From Fistularia commersonii (taxonomy: Eukaryota; Chordata; Actinopteri; Syngnathiformes; Fistulariidae), in the NCBI GenBank assembly GCA_037954325.1, contig JBBMNZ010000021.1, forward strand, positions 10,322,616-10,386,615: a DNA stretch of 64,000 nt, given 5' to 3'. Below, one piece after another: positions 12,796 through 23,995 of this stretch (its first letter is position 1; the number at the start of each line of letters is the position of its first letter). A model generated the notes under the pieces. The model searched no databases. It worked only from the letters and a program-made list of their open reading frames with translations, and was not told the DNA's origin. The translations under genes were made by a program, and so were the position numbers.

Positions 12796-14378
12796 TCATC
12801 CCACCATGGATCTTTTCCTGCCTCGCATCCGAACCTCATCCAGCTTCTTGATGACGGCATGCGACCTCTTGGACGAGGCGGCATAGCTGTTCAGCAGCTT
12901 TTCAAACAGCACCTCCGTGTTGGGGTGCGTGCTAAGGAAGGCTTTCTCCAGCACGTACAAGTCCACACCCTTGTCCTCTGGCAGCCCAGAGATGTAGCTC
13001 AGACCGAAGTCGATTAGCACCAGGTCGTAGCCTCCCTCCCCGCCGCCTCCAATGCCCCTCAGCAGCATGTTGGAGGTGGTCAGGTCTCCATGGATGACGT
13101 CCTCGTCATGCATCTTGGCCAGGATTTTACCAATCCTCTCGACCAGGCACTCCAACTTGCCGTCGGGTCGGGACCCGGGTTGCTGGGTTGAAGCTATGTG
13201 GTCGCGGACAGTCGACGAGCCTACAATTTCCTCCAGGAAAATACAGTGGGAAGTGTAATCCACAAAATAGACCACAGGGGTAGAGATGCCTGGGAGGAGA
13301 GAATCAAACGTCCTCATCCACGGGAACAGTTTCAAGATCGAAACGTATAATACACAACACACAGAAAGCTGCTTGCAGTTAAACTTCTGGATTCTACAAG
13401 CAAATACGCATGCACGGTTTTTGAATTTAACCAGGAAAAAAACACATTGAAAATAACAATTTCTTTCAAGACTGACCTGGCCAAGATGAGCAACAATACC
13501 AATAACAAATTTCCACAACGTGAATCAGGAAGCAACCACACATTCATACACATGCAAAAGGATGAGAAAACAAAACTGAGAATGAAAGCAAAATATATTT
13601 AAGACCTCCAAGACTGGATAAAATGTATACAGGCCAATGTGTCTAATTTTAAATAGGTTTAAATGTGTATAATGTGACAAGTACAGCCAGTTTTAGGTCT
13701 TTATGTACTCTGTTCCAAGTGGATGGGGCAGCAAACTTAAATGGCTTTTTAGTCCAAGATCACTTCTGACCTTTGTAACAGACAATAAATACAAGTTTTG
13801 AGACCGAGAACTAAGTCCCTGTAGTTTTTAGACTGATATGGGTCAGCAGGTACAGAGGAAGCAGGCCTAAAATTGAATTGTATATTAAAATATTAAAATA
13901 TGAAAATAATAATAATAATAATAATACATTAAAATGTGGCAGTGTTTTAGCAGACCAACAAACACGCTCATATTATACGCAATGAAGTGTCAGAGCTAAA
14001 AACTCCGGTCTAGTTTACGTGTATGGGGCCCAAAAAAAAAGTCAGTCCAAAGTTTACATCTCTTAACAGATTTTCCACACTGTTGTATAAAATTAACAAA
14101 GAAAGTGTTCCTGTCGAGGCAACTGGACTTGAATACATTTGAATACATCACTTGAAGACATTTCACCCCATTTCAGTTCTGGAGGAAAGTATGGTTGAAC
14201 TTCCAAAATAAAAGCACCCTTAATGAAGATAGCGGCAATACTGAAGCCGAGAATCATCGAAATATAAAAAATTACTGCAGCTATCCTATAACGTCACACA
14301 TCTTAAATATTTAGATGTGTGCTGAAAACTGCATGTCACCGTTCACACTACTATCTTCATTAACCATTACCAAGGACT

Positions 14379-14464
<86 letters not shown>

Positions 14465-15274
14465 TGTCACAATTGCCAAAAATTTTCCTTGCTCCTTACT
14501 TCATTTCTTCATAGAACTAAAAGGCTGTGTGAATGACTGGTGCAAACTTGTGCCATCTAGAGTTCAGATAAAATGAATGGGAATTGGCTGAAGTGAGTGC
14601 TGCTTAGTGCATTTAGTTTGTGTAGGTTATGTTTAAGATTCAATTAAATAAGAAAATAGGTGAATTTTAAAGTAAATTCATTAAAGTAAATCTCAACAGA
14701 CAGGTGCACACCAAAAAAACTTTAAATTTGGCATAGAACAAATTTTATCAAAACAATAATCACAGTTTTAATCACTAATTATTAAATGACATATTGAATG
14801 TATCTACTACAAGAAATTGGATTTTTCCTCATGACGAAGCCACAGAAAATAAAATAAATAAAAAAATCATTTGGTTTCATCGCTCTGTGATATTAGGCTG
14901 TTCTGCCCCCTAGCGGCGAGATATCGCAACGACAAGTAACAGAAACAGGACAGAAACGGATCCCGTTAAATTCAAACACTGTCGGTGTGTTTTCTGCTCC
15001 AGCACACAAAAATAATAAAAACTATTCGCGGTTGTACATTAGCCGGAAGCCTCAGGTCGGAGGACTCACCTGCTTTCCGGCAGCGCAAAATGGACCGGAC
15101 CTCCTGCACCGTCCGCCGGTGTGTCAGCTTCTCGTCCAGCGTCGGGTGTCGATACTTTTTCTGGAAGCGTTCTTTAACGATAGTCGGTCTTCCGAGAAAC
15201 TCCGCCCGGTAAACTCTCGCTTCCGCGCCCTGTTTCAGCAGCTCCGACCTGCTCAGGAACTCTGGAACCGCCAT
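12796..15274 (-). CDS. tp53rk: TP53-regulating kinase (PRPK/Bud32), KEOPS subunit
   Basis: Small atypical protein kinase/ATPase of the KEOPS complex, which makes the t6A modification on ANN-decoding tRNAs; named for phosphorylating p53. Two coding exons, 15274-15070 and 13289-12796, join GT-AG in phase 1 to give 232 residues (human 253). Start MAVPEFLSRSELL is the only ATG ahead of the kinase fold. Visible features: a QGAEARVYRAEF ATP-binding strand instead of a glycine-rich loop, catalytic-type Lys34 in TIVKERF, the RHPTLD segment typical of Bud32, catalytic loop IHGDLTTSN (Asp137, Asn142), metal-binding DFG (Asp162), and a basic C-terminal tail ending RGRKRSMVG. A Gly-rich insert (about 147-153) sits after the catalytic loop. 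It lies head-to-head with slc2a10, as in human. Confidence 0.96.
13290..15069 (-). other. tp53rk intron
   Basis: A 1.8-kb AT-rich intron. Apart from a long CA tract and an AAT run near 13905-13925, no other feature is seen. Confidence 0.7.
14381..14461. repeat. (CA)40 microsatellite
   Basis: About 40 uninterrupted CA units in the tp53rk intron; probably highly polymorphic. Confidence 0.97.
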
Positions 15275-15296
15275 TTTCCTCGTGCTGCAACTATTT

Positions 15297-15304
15297 ACTT
15301 CCGG
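15297..15304 (-). promoter_or_regulatory. ETS-type site in the tp53rk promoter
   Basis: CCGGAAGT on the minus strand, 23 bases upstream of the tp53rk ATG. ETS/GABP sites close to the start are common in TATA-less housekeeping promoters. Inferred from the motif alone. Confidence 0.4.
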
Positions 15305-15447
15305 GTTTCTTCTTCTTCTTCCTCTGTGAAAATAAAAAATATTAAAAAAATAATAATAATGAGTGAGTTTGTAAGTCGCTTTGGATAAAAGCGTCTGCCA
15401 AATGACTGTAATGCTATGTAATGTAAAAAATAAATAATGATAGATTA

Positions 15448-15510
15448 CTCTCATTTCGGCTTTTCCCTTCAGGGTTCGTCACAGCGAACCAACCTCTTCC
15501 ATCTAACCCA
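15448..15510 (-). mobile_element. Short fish interspersed repeat, antisense copy
   Basis: The minus strand reads 'GGGTTAGATGGAAGAGG', then a 'GTTCGCTGTGACGAACCCTGAAGGGAAAAGCCGAAA' type block (given in degenerate form). The same repeat occurs in sense at 44865-44935. It is a widespread teleost repeat tail; family not named. Confidence 0.55.
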
Positions 15511-15514
15511 GTGG

Positions 15515-16969
15515 CGGGCAATTATTTTGGCTGGCAGGCCACGTTTCATATATTTTTTCTTTTCTTTTTTCTTTATTTTCTAATTTTTATGCGTAGGCCA
15601 ATCATATAAATTGAAAAAAAGAACATTTCAATTTAAATATCTACATTTTTTAATCTCAATTTTAAAATCATTAATGATAATAGAAATGTACCGACATTAC
15701 TTTTTAAGTAATCATTCAAAATTAAACAAAAGAAAAAAAATAGGAGTTTCTAAATTCAAGATCACTTGAAAATACTTATGAAAATATTCAAGTCTTATAC
15801 ACCTTTCCTTTCATTCTGGCCGATATTTTTCTATCATATAGGACCCCTGACACTTACAGGGAGCATTTAAACAACAAGAATATCAACAGCAACAACAACA
15901 ATAATAATAATAATGATACATTTTATTTGTAAGCTTTAGAATAGAGATAACAGTGGATAAAAATAAGATTCAGATAAAATGAATATGAATGAATATGAAA
16001 ATTATTGAATATGAAATGAATGAATATTCAATGAATATGAAAATGAAAATCAACATAAACTAGAAAATAAAAAATGGTGCAGTGACAGTTAGGGTGAGTA
16101 TTTTGGTTTATTTGTCACTTGACAGGAAAATTACAAATGAAAGCAGGAACGTGATAGATGTCAAAAAAGAAGACTTATCAATAATGTTTATTTATATGAT
16201 ATACAATATTATAATATATATTATATATAATTATATATAATTATATAAATCATACATTATATAAATATATAATAATATATTATATTAAAAAGGGAATATT
16301 CTACTGATGGTGGACACAATGAAAAGGACACAATCAGAACCAAGGATCCATTCAAATTGCAAAGTCGTAACAATAAGTAGTGTCTTCAAATCCCTTTGAT
16401 TTCAAAGGATGTTTTAGAAGATAAAAATTATGTGTGACTCCTGACAACCTCCTCGAACAGACCCCTCAAGTCCTGCTTGTCTGCAGTTTCATAAGACTCC
16501 CGGGACTCAGCATTCTTCATGTGCCCGAAGGCGTCCTCACTATTGATATCCACCAATGGCTGCTGTTTAACTACATAAAAATCCCACAAAAAAGAGTCCC
16601 CCTTAATACACAAAAAGTAATAATGCGTTGGAAATTATTAGAGAACTAAGGAAGAGTGACAAGTGCTTTAAATGAGCATTTAAAATCACATTCAGAGCAT
16701 CCATGTTTCAGAAGTGTTTTCATTCAAATCTGCTAGGTTAGAGCTGATCTCTCATTTAGTTCTGGGTCCGCGTTTCACAATGGACCAACGGTTAGTGGAC
16801 AAATCAGAACACTTCATCTCACGCACTGATGGGGACTCAGGAGCGGTCGCTCGTTCAGCATCTGCTCAAGGACCCTGAGGAAGAACCACCAGCCCTCTCA
16901 TCATCACACACACTCTTCCAGCTGAGACACACAGCCCTGCCATTGACAGTGTCACCATGTACATCAATA

Positions 16970-17055
<86 letters not shown>

Positions 17056-17310
17056 ATTATCTTCTTATCTACTTTTTCTACTTTATCTACTTTATTATTG
17101 TTATTCTGACGGGATGGATCATGAATAAGGAAAATAGCTGCGACAATACAGGCCGGAGGGCGCTTCCGAGATGTAGTACCGAGAGTGGCCACAAGAGGGC
17201 GCCTTGAGCCCTCCTCCCTGCAGAGGTTCGCTGCTTGACGCTCCTGCAACTTGACTCTGCTGCCACGTCGATCCAACTTCCTGGAGGATCGACTTTTTCG
17301 GCCTCATCCC
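15515..17310. other. Intergenic region between tp53rk and slc2a10
   Basis: About 1.8 kb between divergent genes. It is very AT-rich, with a TA-dense palindromic patch at about 16190-16290 and a TATC microsatellite. Small frames at 16428-16649 and 16829-17128 are not recognised and the latter depends on the microsatellite. Confidence 0.55.
16972..17055. repeat. (TATC)21 microsatellite
   Basis: Uninterrupted tetranucleotide run about 260 bases upstream of the predicted slc2a10 TATA box. Confidence 0.95.
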
Positions 17311-17313
17311 GAG

Positions 17314-17320
17314 TATAAAT
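17314..17320 (+). promoter_or_regulatory. TATA box of slc2a10
   Basis: TATAAAT in a CpG-containing stretch, followed by a dense pyrimidine tract (TTTCTTTTTCTTCTCC). It lies about 130 bases before a strong donor that would close a non-coding first exon. Predicted transcription start near 17345. Confidence 0.5.
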
Positions 17321-17344
17321 GCGTTTCTTTTTCTTCTCCTCTCT

Positions 17345-17454
17345 TCTTTTCCTAGTCTCTCTCACTCTTGTCTGTCTTAATTGTTTTTGGCGGGACAGCC
17401 TTCCATTGCTCCTGAGCTGCAGGACCGGTACGAGTAACGGGTCGAACAGAGCCG
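17345..17454 (+). other. Predicted non-coding first exon of slc2a10
   Basis: Begins about 30 bases after the TATA box and ends at an excellent donor, GCCG|GTGAGT (intron from 17455). The start is approximate and inferred. The intron would run to the acceptor TTTTCCAG at 18831. Confidence 0.4.
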
Positions 17455-18842
17455 GTGAGTTTTTGTTTGTTTTTTTAATTTTCAAACAGAGACTGTTCTC
17501 ACACACACAGACTTTTTCGGGGATAGAACTCGATTTTTTGTTGTTTTCTAATCCAGAGAAACGGGGGAAATGTGTGTGTGAGTGTGCGTGTTTGACGGCA
17601 ACAACAAAAACTTCATATAAGATGTTACGAAATAATTAAACACCGAATATTACTAAATGAATAATAACTATCATTGCTATGTATTTTAAATAAAACCTGA
17701 AAACTGCAATAAATTAGCATAAAGTAAGACTCGAGTTACTCAGAGTCTCAAACCCAGTTACCCAGAGTAACTCACCATATTTTTTGCCATTATATTAACT
17801 TGAAATCTGAAAAATAAAATTATTTCAATTATTTTGAAATAGAAAACACGCAAAACTTAATTTTTAAATTTATAATGAACCATTATCTACAGTTGGTAAA
17901 GTAAATGTGTGATGGGTGTCTGTCTTTGGAGCATTGGTTACCACTCAACCTTAATTTGTTGTTACTTAAAAAAAAAAGAATGTAATGAAAAGCTGACCTT
18001 TGACCTCCCCTCTCAGGAGCATGAAGAAGTGATGTGATAAAACTAATTTATCTTTACAAATTTCCGCTGTGTTTCCGTGTTGATAGGAGTATTAATACAC
18101 CAGCGCTTGATGTAAACACATGTCGCAGCACAGTTTTAACTTCTACCAAATTATCACATACTGATATGTGAAAAGATACAATAATATATTTAAAATTCAT
18201 GAAAGAAATAATAATGTTCACACAGCACTTTGATGAAAATAGCTCTATAAACATATATATTATCTATTGTAAAAAGTTCCCTGGCCAAAATTAAATGGAA
18301 AATTACATTAATTCATTTTAATTTACATTAAGAAATGCAAATAAATAACAGTGAACTTACAATTTGTGCAAAATAAGAGCCAAAAACTATGAGACATTAA
18401 ATAAGGAAGCAGTTTCAGGGAACTTATTAAAATGCATTTTAAAAAAAAAACTGCTCTTTGTTATGTCCGCTGTTCCGAAAAGTAATTTCTCCTTAATTTT
18501 TGCCGAATTGGGGTTATTCGAGATCATTTTAGCTGATCTCTGGTTCGATTTTTACTCATAATCTTACTCAGGTGTCCTTGGTCCTTGAACCAAACTGCAA
18601 GCGACTTATTGGGTATTTACTTTTTATTCCACTGAACATTCGCACAATGCTGCGCTTGAGGCCATTTCGAGAGGGATCTGTAATGAAATCATTTCAATCA
18701 ACAACAGGGTTGCCATGGTGACAGGGGAGCAACAGCTCAGTCGGAGGCAGAAAGGAGGAACACAGCTTTTGCGTCTGTTTATGTGTGCATGCGTGTGTGT
18801 ACATCTTTCATGTTTTGTTTGAATTTTCCAGAGGACAGCAAC

Positions 18843-18863
18843 ATGATGACAGAGCGTCATTAG
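18843..18863 (+). promoter_or_regulatory. Upstream ORF in slc2a10 leader
   Basis: Two adjacent ATGs open a six-codon frame (MMTERH, then TAG) that ends 13 bases before the main ATG in the same exon. uORFs like this usually lower or condition translation of the main frame; the effect here is not known. Confidence 0.55.
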
Positions 18864-18876
18864 CAGGAGAGATAAG

Positions 18877-21800
18877 ATGGGTGAGTGATTTATTTATCAT
18901 TTTTGTTTTGTTTATCTAATTCTAAAGACCAGTCCGGGATCACTTTGTTAAGTTTTTATTATTATTTTATTTTATTATTATTTAGGAAATCAGTACCAGG
19001 TTTTATTTCTATTTTTTCAGGCTGTCACCAATCTCTTGACTTTTGCTTCCAAAAGTGATTGAACAGATAAATATTTGACTTAAATTTTGTCCATTAAAAA
19101 TTTAGCTCCTTTTGAAATTTGTGGCAAACAAAAGAGGATGTTCATGTTCATGGCGGATGTTTGATATAAACAGTATCCTTTGATGGTGCACAGGAGACAG
19201 ACCCGATGCTTGGAGAAATACTGCTTTAACCAATAAAAAAAACAATAATGATGATTATGAGAGAAAAATATTAAACAAATAAAAACACTATTCACAAAAG
19301 TCTGAGCTAAGTATGAACAGCAGATGTGTGTGACCTGATGAGCCATATGAGTCAAGTTCTTGTTCTGGAAATGCTAGATGCTAGAATTAGCCTTTTCAGC
19401 ATTTTCGTGGCATGCAGGTTCTGCACAAAAAAATACACATTTAATGATTAGGACGTTTTTATCGGTTTGTGCCATTGTTTCATTTTTCACACAGCAACAT
19501 AAGTATGTGCCAGGCGTAGTGATTATGTGATAGAGGTGAATGGAGTGTCCTTGTTGGCCTCCATTTATTCCCATAATAAAAGAGCCCTTTTTCAGGTGAT
19601 GTAAAAAAGAAGTACATCTAGGTTTGGTCTGCTATTATGTGAGTTTAAGCAGAAGGAACACAAAGCTGTTTGCATGTTTAGCTCTTGGCTTCTTGAACGG
19701 GGAAGAGATCATTAAATCCTGCAAATTCTCTCAATAAAATGGTAGCAGTTTTTTGAAACACTCCTTATGGGCACTGCACCTGCAATTCCGCCGTTGGGCC
19801 TCCGGGAAATTCAGTGCTCGGCTCTTCCCGTTCGTGCAACCATAGTAGCGAAGAGCTGAGGCTGAGAAACCAATTGCCCTGAAAGTATTTTATCTGTCAA
19901 ACAAGGCTGGACACCATTGAAATTGAGGTCCTTTCCAAAGAATATTCTTATGTTCGCCATTCATAATAGCTTAGCATGAAAATCCCTGTTCTGCGTTTCC
20001 TGATAATGTGGATAGTTCTGACTCCAACTCACTGGAGCAAAAAAAAAAGGAAAAACATGAAATGTTCTAATGGTGTTGGAATATTAAGGAATAAACCCTA
20101 ATGGCTGTTGTTTAACCTTGTCATTCATCACACAGGCTGCTCCACCCTCCTGCTGGCCAGCGCCGTATCCTCTGTGGGCGGCCTGATCTTCGGCTATGAG
20201 CTTGCCATCATCTCAGGCGGTTTGTTGCAGCTCAAAGTGGAGTTCAGGCTGTCGTGCGTCCAGCAGGAGGCACTGGTCAGCTCCCTGCTGGTCGGAGCCC
20301 TGCTGGCCTCGATGGTTGGAGGCTGCTTGATCGACCGCCGTGGCCGTCGGAACTCCATCATCCTCAGCAACGCGCTGATCCTGACGGGCAGCCTGGTTCT
20401 GCTGGTCAGTTCCTACCTGGCGCTGGTGTTTGGGAGGATGGTGGTGGGCTTCGCCATGTGTATCTCCTCCATGTCCTGCTGCATCTTTGTCTCTGAGATG
20501 GTCACCGCCGACCGCAGGGGCTTCCTGGTAACACTGTACGAGGCTGGAATCACTGTAGGCATTCTGGTAGCCTACGCCCTGAACTACATCCTCTTTAACC
20601 TCAGGGGTGGGTGGAGGTGGATGTTCGGACTAGCGGTGGTCCCCGCCGTGGTTCAGCTGGTATCTATATTGTTCCTCCCGTCCAGCCCGGGGGGGTCCCT
20701 GAGCCAAAACTACTCGCAAGCTGAAAAGGACATGTTGGAAACCCAAGAAGCTGACAATTTGGACATCCGTTCCGGGACAGACCACAGGAGGGTGCAGTAC
20801 AACACCATGTATCTGTTCCAGCGCAAAGACAACATGAGGACTCGAACCGTCATCGGGCTTGGACTGGTTCTCTTCCAGCAGTTCACGGGGCAGCCCAATG
20901 TTCTGTTTTACGCATCCACCATCTTTCACTCAGTGGGCTTTCAGAGCAATGACTCGGCGGTGTTGGCGACCGTCGGCTTGGGTTTGGTCAAAGTGGCGGC
21001 AACTCTCGCCTCCATGGTGTTCTCAGACCGACTCGGCAGGAGGCCCTTGTTGATCGGCGGATGCGCGGTCATGGCGGTGTGTCTGATGGCCATCGGCCTC
21101 CTCAACGGGCGCTCGCTGATGGAGGCCGAGAGGCCTTGCCAGCCTCAGGACTTAATCGCCAACGCTACTGCTCTACCTTTTCTAACAGTTAGGAACGGGT
21201 CAGCTTTTGACACGCCTCTGGGACTTGTAAATAATAATGCTCTAGATGATCGAGCTGGACAAAAATTGCTCAAACCTGTTCTGGAATCTTCTTCTAGCGT
21301 CCATGCAAGCGCTCTGAACTGGGTTGTTCTCGTCTGTATGATGGCTGTCGTCAGTGCCTACGCCATCGGATTCGGACCAAGTTTGTGCAGCATCTCTCAC
21401 CAAGTCCAGAATTCAGAGTATTTCTAACCACGCCGTTCAACCGTGCTAATCTCTCTTTTGGTTTCCTTGTTCCAGTGACTTGGCTTCTCCTCAGTGAGAT
21501 CTTCCCGGCTGCTGTCAGAGGACGAGCCTTCGCCTTTATCAACTGCTTCAACTGGGCCGCCAACCTTTTGGTCACGTTCACCTTCCTGGACGTTATCGGC
21601 AAGTCCCTTTAATTTCAAGCGTCTGCTGCAGGGAATCTCCTGTTGTTCCTTCTTACTTTCAACACAGCTAGGGTTTTCTTGGTCTGACAAGTCTAAGCAT
21701 TGCAACGGTTCACATCTCAACCTGATTATTCAAAGTAGCAATCAAACCAGAATCAGTGAAGGGTTTTGATTTTATGCTGTTAATATCTGAAATGCATATT

Positions 21801-23995
21801 TGGTCAGCACTGTTACTTCACTGCAAGAAGCTTTGAATTCTCTGGGCTACTGGTTTGTTTTTGTGTGGAGCTTGCATGATAAAATGATATCATACCATAG
21901 GGTCCCTAAGCCACAAAAAAATCCCCTTAAACAGTTGAGATGGGATACTTTTAATGGGGTCCATTTGGACGGTTACACAGGTTTTGTTATTTTAGCTGTT
22001 TACGAAAACATATTCAGGATAGAGTTATATAATCAAAATGGGCTTTAAGTTGCAGACTCTCAGCTGTAATTTGAGAGAATTCACATCCAAATCGGAGCAA
22101 GGGTTTAAGGAATAACAACTCCATAATACATAGCCACCCCTTTTTCAAAGGACCAAAAGTAATTGGACAATTGACTCAGAAGGCTGCATGGGCTCTCCCC
22201 TCGGTAACTTGTCATCAATTAAGCAGTTAAAAGGTCTGGAGTTATTTCCAGGTGTGGCTTTTGATTTGTAAGCTGTTGCTGTGAACACACAACATGCGGT
22301 CAAATGAGCTATCAATGGAGGTGAAAAAAAAGAAGAAATCCATCAGAGAGATGGCAGAAATGTTCGGAGTGGCCAAATCAACAGTTTGGTGTATTCTGAG
22401 AAATAAAAGAGTGCACTGGTGAGCTTGGGAACTCAAAAAGGCGTGGAAGTCCACGGAAGACAACAGTGGTGGATGATCGCAGAATCCGTTCCAAGGTGAA
22501 GAAAAACCCCTTCAACAACCCACTCAAGTGAAAAACACTCTCCAGGAAGTAGGTGTATCAGTATGTAAGTCTACCATAAAGAGAAGACCTCATGAGAGTA
22601 AATACAAAGGCTTCACCAAAAGGTACAAATCATTAATCAGCCTCAAAAATAGAAAAGCCAGAGGGAAAAAAATCCCCCAAGTCCAGAAACCCATGGGGAA
22701 AAAAATGAAAATATGAGTCACTTATAAAGCAGATAAAACTGTCCTCTGGTCTAAAGAATAATCATTTAGTTTGCTGTCTCTTTTTTTTTCTCGGTTTCAG
22801 ACGCTATTGGATTGTCAGTGACGTTTCTCTTGTTCGGGCTAAACGCCGTGGTGGCTGGAGTTTTCTTCTATTTAATTCTTCCGGAGACCAAAGGCAAAAC
22901 TCTGGAGCAGATTGACAAGGAACTACGACTGAACAGGTCAGAACGACTTCGACTGTTGAGCCGGAACTGGGACTCCCATGTTCACAGTTTTTATCGAATT
23001 TGAATTAAGATTTCCTCTGTGACTAATCTGTTCAATTGTTGTATTTATGCAGATGATACACAGACTTTCTCAAATGACTAAGCAACACTTCACTAAACTT
23101 GTATTCTGCAAATAAATTAAGGTGGTGTGGTGTAGGTCTGCAACAAAGCTTAATGATAAAAGCAATTGAGTATGAGAGGCCAAATACTTATACAACTTAT
23201 ACAAAATAAGCATATAAAAAGCAGATTATCCGATGGATCAAACTTGTGATTAACCCTTTTTCAAGAAAACAAAACAAGTAAACCATTTAAGTCTGCATAG
23301 GGCTGTATTCTGAATCATCCTAAATTGCAACATTGATGGCAATCATTCATATTGTGGTTTTCCTCGGGTTTCATTCGTCCAAGAGGTTTTATAGTGCTGG
23401 ATATTTACAAAGGGACAAGTAGCCCATAATTGTACATGCAGAATTACAAGCACTTGTAATTAAGCGCGCATGACTAAAGGTACTTCAAGTTCTGCAACCA
23501 AGTATTAGTGTTTGTCTGTATCCACTCACATGCAATTGCAATCACATGAATGCTAATCAAATTTCTTAGTCTTGCTCTGCTTATTGGTTTCTCATCAATG
23601 AACTTTTGTCAAATTTGTCTTTTTTTTAAGTCATCGTGGTTTGTAAACTGAAATGTTTAAAAAAAAAACCAACCTTGAATGTAACTAGAAAACAGATACT
23701 GTTTAAGGTACAGTTATTTTGATTATTCACATAAAAGTGGTATTCACCTAGATATTGTTTTAATGACTGATTGACTTTCTTACTGCGTTCAATGGATATG
23801 GGAGTAAATGTTGGCTGGTTTCTACAAGACTGAAACATTTTTGAATGATATCAGTGCATCTTGTAAAAACTGTGTTTGTTACGCAGATTTGACCATAGCG
23901 GCACACTCTGCTGCCTCTTCAGACGGAGAGCCTCCACCCCCCACTACCACAGGCTGAGCACCTTGGAGCACGTGGCTCATCTTACTGCTGAGTGA
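18877..23995 (+). CDS. slc2a10: Facilitated glucose transporter GLUT10, five coding exons
   Basis: Class III sugar/dehydroascorbate carrier of the major facilitator superfamily; loss of the human gene causes arterial tortuosity syndrome. Exons: 18877-18880 (ATG plus one base), 20136-21380, 21476-21598, 22801-22936, 23887-23995, giving 538 residues (human 541). Start MGCSTLLLAS matches the human split ATGG start. Seen: FGYELAIISG in helix 1, DRRGRR and DRLGRRP loop motifs, YEAGITVGI, QQFTGQPN (about 249-256), a long loop between helices 9 and 10 with NAT and NGS glycosylation sites, TWLLLSEIFP, RGRAFAF, NWAANL, and PETKG at the end of helix 12. Exon 3 seems to end at a GC donor (ATCG|GCAAGT). 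The exon 2 donor A|GTTTGT is weak and gives Met where human has Val. Reading through the exon 4 donor instead would end at 23003 (524 residues). The fifth exon restores the human-like tail (RF...STP..YHRL). Confidence 0.93.
18881..20135 (+). other. First coding-region intron of slc2a10
   Basis: About 1.25 kb from a strong GTGAGT donor to the CACACAG acceptor. AT-rich; no repeat family or coding exon recognised. Confidence 0.6.
21950..22765 (+). mobile_element. Dead Tc1-like transposon in slc2a10 intron 3
   Basis: From about 22270 the plus strand carries the N-terminal part of a fish Tc1 transposase: a start followed by SIREMAEMFGVAKSTVW (paired-like helix-turn-helix), then WELGNSKRRGSPRKT-like and DDRRIRSKVKKNPF segments, and a region around 22528-22680 matching the second DNA-binding domain. 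It has several frameshifts and stops, and breaks off before the DDE catalytic domain. The upstream 300 bases resemble the element's 5' non-coding part. Boundaries are approximate. Confidence 0.8.
22937..23886 (+). other. Last slc2a10 intron, with read-through coding potential
   Basis: The first 67 bases keep the exon 4 frame open to a TGA at 23001-23003. An AATAAA lies at 23111-23116, so a shorter transcript ending here is possible. Nothing else is recognised in the intron. Confidence 0.5.

Noticed and set aside
12796..13518. 240-codon minus-strand frame as an intact gene
   Set aside because: The part above 13289 is intron read through the acceptor; the real protein splices from the exon at 15070-15274.
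14315..14536. Frames built from CA, GT, TATC, TC or TAGA runs (also 4797, 16829, 53402, 60540, 61722)
   Set aside because: Low-complexity microsatellite translations.
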